Shown one piece after another: positions 1 through 6,628 of a DNA stretch of 7,112 nucleotides. The notes under the pieces were generated by a model. That model was not told the DNA's origin, did not search any database, and saw only the letters and a list, made by a program, of their open reading frames with translations. The number at the start of each line of letters is the position of its first letter. Positions within the stretch are counted from its first letter, which is position 1. The position numbers and the translations under genes were made by a program. This stretch comes from an uncultured Ruminococcus sp. (GTDB lineage Bacteria > Bacillota > Clostridia > Oscillospirales > Acutalibacteraceae): contig CADCQO010000101.1 in NCBI GenBank assembly GCA_902803585.1, positions 1 through 7,112 of the forward strand, written 5' to 3'.

Positions 1-1
1 C

Positions 2-38
2 CCCCTATCTCTCTTGAAAAAATCAAAGAAATAAGGGG
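2..38 (-). other. Imperfect hairpin at the left edge (terminator or leader structure)
   Basis: A run of C at 2-5 faces a run of G at 35-38, with an extended complementary stem between them: 33-31 with 6-8, 29-27 with 10-12, and 26-23 with 14-17, around a five-base loop at 18-22. Two single-base bulges remain. The C/A mismatch at 9/30 becomes a G-U pair in minus-strand RNA, so the structure is better in leftward transcripts. Any following T-tract would lie outside the window, so terminator and 5'-leader roles cannot be separated. Confidence 0.4.
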
Positions 39-54
39 AATTAAGATATTCTGT

Positions 55-83
55 ATTATGATATACTTCAATATGCACATCAA
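55..83 (-). promoter_or_regulatory. Possible sigma-A-type promoter reading left
   Basis: On the minus strand, TTGATG (78-83) and CATAAT (55-60) are separated by 17 bases, matching the -35/-10 layout with 4 of 6 and 5 of 6 consensus bases. Initiation would fall near position 48, just before the left-edge hairpin. AT-rich DNA produces such matches by chance. Confidence 0.28.
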
Positions 84-101
84 AAAATACAACTATCGTA
101 T
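82..101 (-). terminator. Weak terminator-like hairpin after yebC
   Basis: On the minus strand, ATACGA-TAG-TTGTAT (87-101) can form a 6-bp stem with one G-U pair and a 3-base loop, followed directly by a run of T. It lies about 105 bases past the yebC stop. The stem is short and AT-rich, so it may be chance; it would be an inefficient terminator at best. Confidence 0.25.
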
Positions 102-133
102 ATCATCATTCAATGACATAATTCATAACTCAG

Positions 134-161
134 ATTATGATATTTATACAGTATATCACAA
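134..161 (-). promoter_or_regulatory. Second possible sigma-A-type promoter reading left
   Basis: On the minus strand, TTGTGA (156-161) and CATAAT (134-139) are separated by 16 bases. The -10 region shares ATATCATAAT with the element at 55-64. It is a weak prediction, made slightly more interesting by the repeat. Confidence 0.2.
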
Positions 162-206
162 TTGCCATGCAAAAGCCTGTATTTATACGGATTTCAGACG
201 ATTTTA

Positions 207-956
207 TCAGTCCTCATCGGGTTCTTCGGGCATATCCCAGTTGTGATAGACATTCTGGACATCATCATTGTCATCGAGCATATCCAGCAGTTTCTGCATT
301 TTCTCGCAGGCCTCAGGATCTTCGATTTTGGTATAAGTAGACGGAATCATCGAAACATCAGCGGATACAAATTCATAACCCTTTTCTTCCAGCGCTTCCA
401 TGACTGTACCGAAATCAGCCGGATCAGTATATACTTCGTAAACATCGGCAGATTCAGATGAAAAGTCCTCTGCACCCGCTTCGAGTGCATCTTCCATCAG
501 CTTATCTTCATCATTATCTTCTTTTTCAATGACAAGCAGGCCCTTCTGTGTAAACATGAATGATACACATCCCTGTGTACCGAGGTTGCCGCCGAACTTG
601 TCGAAATAATGACGAATATCACCGGCTGTACGGTTGCGGTTGTCTGTCAGTGTTTCGACGATAACCGCAATACCGCAGGGACCGTAACCCTCATATATGA
701 TGGACTCATAGTTGCTGCCATCTGCACTGCCGGCAGCTTTCTTGATGATACGCTCAATATTTTCATTCGGAACATTGTTTGCCTTTGCCTTTGCAATACA
801 CTCACGCAGCTTTGCATTGGCAGACGGGTCAGCACTGCCGCCTTCACGAACGGCTACCGCTAATTCTCTTCCGATTTTCGTAAAGACTTTCGCTCTTGCA
901 CCGTCTGTCTTTTCCTTTTTGCGCTTGATAGTACTCCATTTTGAATGACCTGACAT
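207..956 (-). CDS. yebC: YebC/TACO1-family protein
   Basis: This 249-residue protein has the usual family length and the signature N-terminus MSGHSKWSTIKRKK. It continues with the basic segment ARAKVFTKIGRELAVA and the conserved PNENIERIIKKA region. The middle domain contains YEGYGPCGIAVIVE and TDNRNRTAGDIRHYF, and the acidic end has DDVQNVYHN. No signal peptide or membrane segment is visible, so it should be cytoplasmic. Members were long annotated as probable transcriptional regulators. Mitochondrial TACO1 promotes translation, and recent work on bacterial members links them to relief of ribosome stalling at proline-rich sequences; which role applies here cannot be read from the sequence. 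The start is supported by the ribosome binding site and the invariant first residues. It is the last gene of the block, 24 bases after pyrG. This partnership with nucleotide genes does not itself reveal function; in many other bacteria yebC is found beside ruvC or alone. Confidence 0.95.
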   Translation of the reverse strand: MSGHSKWSTIKRKKEKTDGARAKVFTKIGRELAVAVREGGSADPSANAKLRECIAKAKANNVPNENIERIIKKAAGSADGSNYESIIYEGYGPCGIAVIVETLTDNRNRTAGDIRHYFDKFGGNLGTQGCVSFMFTQKGLLVIEKEDNDEDKLMEDALEAGAEDFSSESADVYEVYTDPADFGTVMEALEEKGYEFVSADVSMIPSTYTKIEDPEACEKMQKLLDMLDDNDDVQNVYHNWDMPEEPDED

Positions 957-966
957 TTTTGTATTT

Positions 967-972
967 CCTCCT
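967..972 (-). promoter_or_regulatory. Ribosome binding site of yebC
   Basis: On the minus strand this reads AGGAGG followed by AAA, ending 10 bases before the ATG at 956. It sits in the 24-base gap after pyrG. There is no room for a separate promoter and terminator there, which supports co-transcription with pyrG. Confidence 0.82.
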
Positions 973-980
973 GCTGTTGA

Positions 981-2588
981 TTACTTTTCTTTATAAATCA
1001 GAGCCGCTTTGATAAATTCTCTGAACAAGGGGTGTGCATGGTTCGGACGGCTCTTGAATTCGGGGTGATACTGTACACCGATAAAGAACGGATGCGCCGG
1101 AATTTCCACCGCTTCTACCAGCATGCCATTGGGAGAGGTTCCTGTAACAGCCATACCGTTTTCTTCAAAGGCGCTGCGGAATTCGTTATTGAATTCGTAA
1201 CGGTGACGGTGACGTTCTTTTATCTCTCCGACACCATAAGCACGATCCATAATAGTATTTTTGCGGATCTTACAGGGATAAGCACCCAGACGCATGGTAC
1301 CGCCCATATCCACAACACCCTTCTGGTCAGGCATCAGGTCAATGACCTTATGGGTACTCTGGGCATCTAACTCACCGGAGTTGGCATCCTTATAGCCGAG
1401 TACATTTCTGGCGTATTCAATAACAGCTGTCTGCATACCAAGACAAATCCCCAGATAAGGAATATTGTGTTCTCTGGCATATCGAGCTGCAATAATCTTA
1501 CCTTCTACGCCACGATTGCCAAAGCCGCCCGGTACTAAGATACCGTCTGCGCTGCCCAGCAGTTCGTCAACGGTATACTCAGTAATCAGCTCTGTATCAA
1601 CCCATTCTATTTCGACAAAAGCTTTGTTTTCATAGCCTGCGTGATGAAGTGCCTCCGCTACGGACAAATAGGCATCATGCAGTTGTACATACTTGCCGCA
1701 CAAAGCAATTCTGACTTCCTTGTCACGGGAGTTGATACGATCAAGCATCTCTTTCCATTCGCTCATATCCGGTTTTGGTGCATCAATCTTCAGTTCCCGA
1801 CAAACAATATCGCTGAAATTCGCTTTATCCAGCATCAGCGGAGCCTGATAAAGGACAGGAATTGTCATATTTTCAATGACACAATCCGGCTTTACATTGC
1901 AGAACATGGAAATTTTCTTGAAAATACTCGGCTCCAACGGCTCATCACAGCGCAGTACCATGATATCCGGATTGATACCCAGAGAACGCAGCTCTTTCGC
2001 AGAATGCTGGGCAGGTTTTGATTTATGTTCCTCACTGCCCTTGATATACGGTACAAGACAAACGTGGATAAACAGGCTGTTTTCCTTTCCTACCTCAACA
2101 GATACCTGACGGATAGCCTCCAGAAAAGGCTGGCTTTCTATATCGCCTACTGTACCGCCGATTTCCGTAATAACGATATCAGCATCAGAATCCTTACCTA
2201 CCGCATAGATGAATGACTTGATTTCATTTGTAATATACGGAATTACCTGTACCGTTTCCCCGAGATAATCGCCATGACGTTCCTTTTCAAGAACATTGGA
2301 ATAAACCTTACCTGTTGTCAGGTTAGAAAATTTATTCAGGTTTTCGTCAATAAAACGCTCATAATGCCCAAGGTCGAGGTCAGTTTCGGCGCCGTCTTCC
2401 GTTACATAGACTTCACCGTGTTGATAGGGACTCATCGTACCGGGGTCTACGTTGATATAGGGGTCCAGCTTCTGGGCTGCTACCTTGAGTCCTCTTGCTT
2501 TGAGCAGACGGCCGAGGGAAGCGGCAGTAATGCCCTTCCCCAATCCAGATACCACGCCACCCGTTACGAATATGTACTTTGTCGTCAT
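981..2588 (-). CDS. pyrG: CTP synthase (glutamine-hydrolysing)
   Basis: This 535-residue protein, the normal length for bacterial CTP synthase, converts UTP to CTP using ATP and glutamine in the last step of de novo pyrimidine nucleotide synthesis. The N-terminal amidoligase domain (about 1-266) shows the P-loop GGVVSGLGKG at 10-19, the DPYINVDPGTMSP segment, the DGAETDLDLGHYERF metal and UTP-binding region, and TEIGGTVGDIES. The C-terminal glutaminase domain (about 290-535) has PGGFGNRG, the nucleophile elbow GICLGMQ with Cys382, and QYHPEF with His508 and Glu510. All catalytic residues are present. The start is fixed by the conserved MTTKYIFVTGG N-terminus and a good ribosome binding site. 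Its ATG overlaps the TGA of carB-dapF by ATGA. Downstream, 24 bases separate it from yebC. No CTP-attenuation leader is possible directly before it, since there is no intergenic space, so control most likely acts upstream of carA, outside the window. Confidence 0.98.
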   Translation of the reverse strand: MTTKYIFVTGGVVSGLGKGITAASLGRLLKARGLKVAAQKLDPYINVDPGTMSPYQHGEVYVTEDGAETDLDLGHYERFIDENLNKFSNLTTGKVYSNVLEKERHGDYLGETVQVIPYITNEIKSFIYAVGKDSDADIVITEIGGTVGDIESQPFLEAIRQVSVEVGKENSLFIHVCLVPYIKGSEEHKSKPAQHSAKELRSLGINPDIMVLRCDEPLEPSIFKKISMFCNVKPDCVIENMTIPVLYQAPLMLDKANFSDIVCRELKIDAPKPDMSEWKEMLDRINSRDKEVRIALCGKYVQLHDAYLSVAEALHHAGYENKAFVEIEWVDTELITEYTVDELLGSADGILVPGGFGNRGVEGKIIAARYAREHNIPYLGICLGMQTAVIEYARNVLGYKDANSGELDAQSTHKVIDLMPDQKGVVDMGGTMRLGAYPCKIRKNTIMDRAYGVGEIKERHRHRYEFNNEFRSAFEENGMAVTGTSPNGMLVEAVEIPAHPFFIGVQYHPEFKSRPNHAHPLFREFIKAALIYKEK

Positions 2589-3424
2589 AACTCGATTTCT
2601 CCTTCAAATACGGTTTCCGCACGTCCTGTCAGATATACGGTTTCGTCAGTATATTCTATTATCAGGCTGCCGCCCTTGAGTTTGACAGTGATCGGCTCGT
2701 TCTTCTTGCAAAGACCATTTTCTACGGCTGCTACAGCTACCGCACAAGCACCTGTACCGCAGGCCCATGTTTCTCCGCTGCCGCGCTCCCAGACACGCAT
2801 CTCAATGGTATGTGCGTCAATTACCTTGACAAACTCTGCATTGACTCTCTCAGGGAACAACTCGCTGTTCTCAAAGAGCGGGCCAATCTTCTCCAGATCA
2901 ATCTTATCCACGTTGTTGCAGAAAACAACACTATGCGGATTACCCATAGAAACGCAGGTAATATTATATTCCACTCCGCCGATAGTAACGGGTTCGTTGA
3001 TAACACGGGGCTTATTGATTGCTACGGGAATTTCTGATGATGACAATACCGCTTTTCCCATATCAACAGTCAGCACGTCTACTACACCGTCATGACGATA
3101 AGCACGAAGTGTCTTGATACCGCTGAGAGTTTCTATTGTAACGGTATCTCCGCTGACCATGTTGTGGTCAAACAAATACTTGCCTACGCAGCGGATACCG
3201 TTGCCGCACATCTTGCCTTCACTGCCGTCCAGATTGTACATTTTCATCTTTGCATCTGCTACATCAGACGGACAAATCAGGATAACGCCATCACCGCCGA
3301 TACCATAACGTCTGTCAGCAAAACGCACACTCAGACCTTCGGGGTTGTTGATTTTCTGATGGAAGCAGTTAAAGTAAATATAGTCATTGCCGCAGCCCTG
3401 CATCTTAGTGAAACGCAGCTTCAT
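2585..3424 (-). other. dapF: DapF domain (diaminopimelate epimerase) within the carB-dapF frame
   Basis: Residues 1069-1347 of the fused frame form a full-length diaminopimelate epimerase, which interconverts LL- and meso-diaminopimelate without a cofactor, for lysine and peptidoglycan synthesis. It starts MKLRFTKMQGCGNDY, the usual DapF N-terminus. The substrate-binding segments RRYGIGGDG (from 1106) and MGNPH (from 1228) are present. Both catalytic cysteines are in place: Cys1141 in MCGNGIRC and Cys1290 in ETWACGTGACA. All expected motifs are intact, so the domain should be active. In typical genomes dapF is a separate gene; here no stop codon divides it from carB. The internal ATG at 3424 (or 3439) could in principle start a separate DapF, but no strong ribosome binding site precedes either one, unlike the other gene starts in this block. 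Confidence 0.93.
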
Positions 3425-6400
3425 TTTCTGGGTTCTCATATTATTGATGTCGACCAGCTCAGTGCTGTATTCTGAATAACGGCTCTTGAGAGAATCTGCC
3501 AGCGCATTGGCTGTATCAATGGAAGTCAGGCAGGGAATATTGCGTTCTACTGTCTTACGGCGAATCTTTACGCTGTCACGGGTGGGGATACGTCCCTTTG
3601 AAGACGTGGAAATAACATAATGAATCTTACCGCTTTCGATCAATGTCAGCGTGTTCTCTTTGTCATTTTCGTGGATCTTATCTACTTCGATAACATCCAG
3701 ACCATAGTTGCGCAATGTCTGGGCAGTACCCTTTGTAGCATAAAGTGTGAATCCCAACTCAACGTACTTTTTGGCAACATCACCGATTTCCTTCTTATCG
3801 GGATTGCGGACGGTAATAAATACACCGCCCTGTTTGGTCATCTTGTAGCCGGCTGCAATCAGTCCTTTATACAATGCTTCCTCCAATGTGTTGGCAATAC
3901 CCAGAACCTCACCGGTAGATTTCATCTCAGGGCCGAGCTGGTTATCTACGTTGATGAGCTTTTCAAAGGAGAATACCGGCACTTTAACCGCTACATACGG
4001 TGAACGTCTGAACAAGCCTGTGCCATAGCCCATATCACTGAGCTTTTCACCCAGCATCGCTCTGGTTGCCAGATCAACCATCGGTACGCCTGTTACCTTG
4101 CTGATATAAGGAATGGTACGGGAAGAACGGGGATTAACCTCGATAACATACAGTGTATTCTCATAAATAAGGTACTGGATGTTGACCAGACCCTTTGTTT
4201 TGAGCGATACTGCTAAGTTCTTAGAGGTGGTGATAATATTCTGTGTCATTTCATCGCTGATGTTCCATGCCGGATAAACAGCGATAGAGTCACCGGAATG
4301 GATACCAGCTCTTTCAACGTGCTGCATGATACCCGGAATCAGGATTTCCTCGCCGTCACAGATCGCATCTACCTCTAATTCCGTACCGGACAGATATTTG
4401 TCGATCAGAATCGGGTTCTCGATATTCTGAGCAAGAATAATCGCCATATATTCCTTGATATCGGCCTCGTTGAAGGCGATAATCATATTCTGACCGCCCA
4501 GTACATAAGACGGACGCATGAGAACCGGATAACCGATACGCTCGGCAACGTCCAGTGCTTCTTCTGTGGTCATAACGGTAAAGCCCTGCGGACGCTTGAC
4601 GTGATGCAGCTCTAACAGTTCATCAAAACGCTCTCTGTCTTCTGCCATATCAATGCTGTCAGCAGAAGTGCCCAGAATGTTGACACCGCTGTCGCTGAGG
4701 AACTTTGTCAGTTTGATGGCTGTCTGTCCGCCGAAAGCAACAACGACACCGTAAGGTTTCTCGGTTCTGATGATGCCCATAACGTCCTCATTGGTAAGCG
4801 GTTCAAAATACAGTCTGTCGGCTGTATCAAAGTCGGTGGAAACAGTTTCAGGGTTATTGTTAACGATGACAACATCGAAACCTGCCTTTTTCAGCGCCCA
4901 TACACAATGTACGGAAGCATAGTCAAATTCAATACCCTGACCAATACGGATAGGTCCGGAACCAAAAACGATAATTGTCTGATTCTCAGAATTTTTCTCT
5001 TTGATAAAGGCCTCTGCCTCATTGTCAGTGTCATAGGTAGAATAGAAGTACGGTGTTTCTGCACTGAACTCTGCTGCACAGGTATCAACCATCTTATAGA
5101 CGGGTACCATCGGATTCTTGATTTCCTGACCGGACAGGCTCCTGATGGTCTTATCCAGAAAACCGAGCAGCTTTGCATCACGGTACAGTTTCTCTGTCAG
5201 CGGTTCTTCTTTCAGAGCTTTTTCACAGCGCACAAGATTCAGCAGCTTCTCCAGAAACCATTCGTCGATCATCGTAATGTTGTGAATTTCTTCTACGCTG
5301 ATACCGCGTTTCAGGGCTTCATATACACAGAAAATACGTTCATCATCACAAACGTGCAGTCTTTCGTGCAAATCTGCCAGTGCCATTTCTTCAAATTTCG
5401 GAGATGACATGGTATCGTGACGAATCTCTGCGCCGCGAATAGCTTTCATCATTGCCTGCTCAAAGCTTGGCGCAATTGCCATAACCTCACCGGTTGCCTT
5501 CATCTGGGTACCGAGTGTTCTCTTGGCATAAACGAATTTATCAAACGGCCATTTCGGAAATTTAACGACTACATAGTCAATTGTCGGCTCAAAGCAGGCA
5601 TAAGTCGTTCCTGTTACGGCATTTCTGATCTCGTCTAATGAGTATCCGATGGCCAGCTTTGCCGCTACCTTAGCGATCGGATAACCTGTTGCTTTGGAAG
5701 CCAGCGCTGAAGAACGGGAAACACGGGGGTTAACCTCGATGACAGCATAGGTAAAGCTTTCCGGCTCCAATGCAAACTGACAGTTACAGCCGCCCTCTAC
5801 GCCGAGTGCAGATACGATGTCCAGAGCTGCCGAACGAAGCATCTGATATTCTTTATCCGCCAGTGTGACTGCCGGAGCGATAACGATAGAATCACCTGTA
5901 TGTACGCCGACAGGATCCACGTTTTCCATGGAACAAACTGTAATGACATTGCCTTTTCTGTCACGGACAACCTCAAATTCGATTTCCTTCCAGCCGGAAA
6001 TACACTTTTCAACCAGTACCTGTGTGATCGGTGAAAGTTCCAGACCGTTAGAGGTGATCTCACGCAGTTCTACTTCGTTGTTAACGATACCGCCGCCTGT
6101 ACCGCCCAGTGTAAATGCCGGACGGATAATCACCGGATAACCGATTTCTTTTGCAAAGGCTACCGCTGACTCTACATCATTGACGACTGTTGAAGGAATA
6201 ACGGGCTGACCGATGGATTCCATCGTGTCTTTGAACATTTGTCTGTCCTCTGCCTTGTCAATGGTTTCCGGTTTTGCACCAAGAAGTTTAACATTATGCT
6301 TTTTCAGGAAACCTTCTTTTGCCAGCTGCATGGACAGGGTAAGGCCGGTCTGACCGCCAAGTGTGGAGAGCAGGGAATCCGGCTGTTCCTTGATAATGAT

Positions 6401-6628
6401 ACGCTTGACTGTTTCGAGCGTCAGCGGTTCAATATATACTTTATCTGCCATCGCCTTATCGGTCATGATGGTAGCAGGATTGGAATTGACCAGAATGACT
6501 TCCAGACCTTCTTCTTTCAAGGCACGGCAAGCCTGTGTACCGGCATAGTCAAACTCGGCTGCCTGACCGATGACAATCGGACCGGAACCGATGACGAGAA
6601 CTCTCTTAATACTATTATCTTTAGGCAT
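2585..6628 (-). CDS. carB-dapF: Fused carbamoyl-phosphate synthase large subunit and diaminopimelate epimerase
   Basis: One frame of 1347 residues carries two complete enzymes. Residues 1 to about 1068 are CarB, which makes carbamoyl phosphate from bicarbonate, ammonia and two ATP. The carboxyphosphate ATP-grasp half has GSGPIVIGQ near the N-terminus, RPAFTLGGTGGG around 169-180 and EVNPRVSR from 298. A linker/oligomerization region follows to about 548. The carbamoyl-phosphate ATP-grasp half has GSGPIRIGQG near 556, RPSYVLGG from 705 and EVNPRSSR from 830. The MGS-like allosteric domain runs from about 934 to 1063, with ATKGTA at 964-969 in the region that binds nucleotide effectors in E. 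coli CarB. Residues 1069-1347 are DapF. CarB alone is normally about 1060-1075 residues and DapF about 270-285, so neither part is truncated. The start has a strong ribosome binding site and overlaps the carA stop; the TGA at 2585-2587 overlaps the pyrG ATG. The frame itself is clear; whether the cell makes one long protein is inference. Confidence 0.93.
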   Translation of the reverse strand: MPKDNSIKRVLVIGSGPIVIGQAAEFDYAGTQACRALKEEGLEVILVNSNPATIMTDKAMADKVYIEPLTLETVKRIIIKEQPDSLLSTLGGQTGLTLSMQLAKEGFLKKHNVKLLGAKPETIDKAEDRQMFKDTMESIGQPVIPSTVVNDVESAVAFAKEIGYPVIIRPAFTLGGTGGGIVNNEVELREITSNGLELSPITQVLVEKCISGWKEIEFEVVRDRKGNVITVCSMENVDPVGVHTGDSIVIAPAVTLADKEYQMLRSAALDIVSALGVEGGCNCQFALEPESFTYAVIEVNPRVSRSSALASKATGYPIAKVAAKLAIGYSLDEIRNAVTGTTYACFEPTIDYVVVKFPKWPFDKFVYAKRTLGTQMKATGEVMAIAPSFEQAMMKAIRGAEIRHDTMSSPKFEEMALADLHERLHVCDDERIFCVYEALKRGISVEEIHNITMIDEWFLEKLLNLVRCEKALKEEPLTEKLYRDAKLLGFLDKTIRSLSGQEIKNPMVPVYKMVDTCAAEFSAETPYFYSTYDTDNEAEAFIKEKNSENQTIIVFGSGPIRIGQGIEFDYASVHCVWALKKAGFDVVIVNNNPETVSTDFDTADRLYFEPLTNEDVMGIIRTEKPYGVVVAFGGQTAIKLTKFLSDSGVNILGTSADSIDMAEDRERFDELLELHHVKRPQGFTVMTTEEALDVAERIGYPVLMRPSYVLGGQNMIIAFNEADIKEYMAIILAQNIENPILIDKYLSGTELEVDAICDGEEILIPGIMQHVERAGIHSGDSIAVYPAWNISDEMTQNIITTSKNLAVSLKTKGLVNIQYLIYENTLYVIEVNPRSSRTIPYISKVTGVPMVDLATRAMLGEKLSDMGYGTGLFRRSPYVAVKVPVFSFEKLINVDNQLGPEMKSTGEVLGIANTLEEALYKGLIAAGYKMTKQGGVFITVRNPDKKEIGDVAKKYVELGFTLYATKGTAQTLRNYGLDVIEVDKIHENDKENTLTLIESGKIHYVISTSSKGRIPTRDSVKIRRKTVERNIPCLTSIDTANALADSLKSRYSEYSTELVDINNMRTQKMKLRFTKMQGCGNDYIYFNCFHQKINNPEGLSVRFADRRYGIGGDGVILICPSDVADAKMKMYNLDGSEGKMCGNGIRCVGKYLFDHNMVSGDTVTIETLSGIKTLRAYRHDGVVDVLTVDMGKAVLSSSEIPVAINKPRVINEPVTIGGVEYNITCVSMGNPHSVVFCNNVDKIDLEKIGPLFENSELFPERVNAEFVKVIDAHTIEMRVWERGSGETWACGTGACAVAVAAVENGLCKKNEPITVKLKGGSLIIEYTDETVYLTGRAETVFEGEIEL
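2598..2604 (-). promoter_or_regulatory. Ribosome binding site of pyrG
   Basis: On the minus strand this reads AAGGAGA, 9 bases before the pyrG ATG at 2588. It is contained in the DapF C-terminal codons for Glu-Gly-Glu, so it also constrains that protein end. With the ATGA stop/start overlap at 2585-2588 it points to translational coupling. Confidence 0.8.
3419..3439 (-). other. CarB/DapF junction
   Basis: The codons here read M-R-T-Q-K-M-K (residues 1064-1070). CarB homology should end at about the MRTQK, as E. coli CarB ends in a similar short basic tail, and DapF homology begins at Met1069. There is therefore no added linker. The minus strand reads CAG AAA ATG AAG. Removing one A from the four-A run (3424-3427) would give CAG AAA TGA, a CarB stop overlapping the DapF ATG as ATGA. 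The dapF/pyrG boundary uses exactly that ATGA arrangement. Confidence 0.8.

Larger units (their letters stand above)
55..143. repeat. 10-base direct repeat ATTATGATAT
   Basis: ATTATGATAT occurs at 55-64 and again at 134-143, 79 bases apart. Both copies contain the -10-like hexamer of the two leftward promoter candidates. In such AT-rich DNA a 10-base repeat can arise by chance. Confidence 0.4.
1..206. other. AT-rich non-coding region downstream of yebC
   Basis: No convincing gene is present. The short open frames lack ribosome binding sites and their translations look like AT-rich chance peptides. Base composition changes sharply from the genes to its right. It contains a weak terminator-like hairpin, two promoter-like elements pointing left, and an imperfect hairpin at the left edge. 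The end of the yebC transcript and perhaps the start of a next leftward gene should lie here or just beyond the window. Confidence 0.7.

Noticed and set aside
162..179. Small inverted repeat around TTGCCATGCAA just after yebC
   Set aside because: The stem is only four pairs with no T-run after it, so it is not a credible terminator.
58..246. Small plus-strand open frame of 62 codons in the AT-rich left end
   Set aside because: No ribosome binding site is visible, the translation is biased by AT-rich composition, and it runs into the 3' end of yebC.
2274..3095. Long plus-strand open frame of 273 codons opposite pyrG and dapF
   Set aside because: It spans the boundary of two clearly real genes on the other strand, has no recognisable motifs or ribosome binding site, and is a shadow of their codon use.
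3419..3439. Calling separate carB and dapF genes
   Set aside because: No stop codon occurs between them in the given sequence and no good internal ribosome binding site is visible; the fusion is reported as read, with the possible indel noted.
3092..3475. Plus-strand open frame opposite the DapF domain and the fusion junction
   Set aside because: It is antisense to well-conserved DapF motifs and its translation has no recognisable family features.
4907..5407. Plus-strand open frame of 166 codons opposite carB
   Set aside because: It is a chance frame opposite the middle of CarB, with no start signals of its own.
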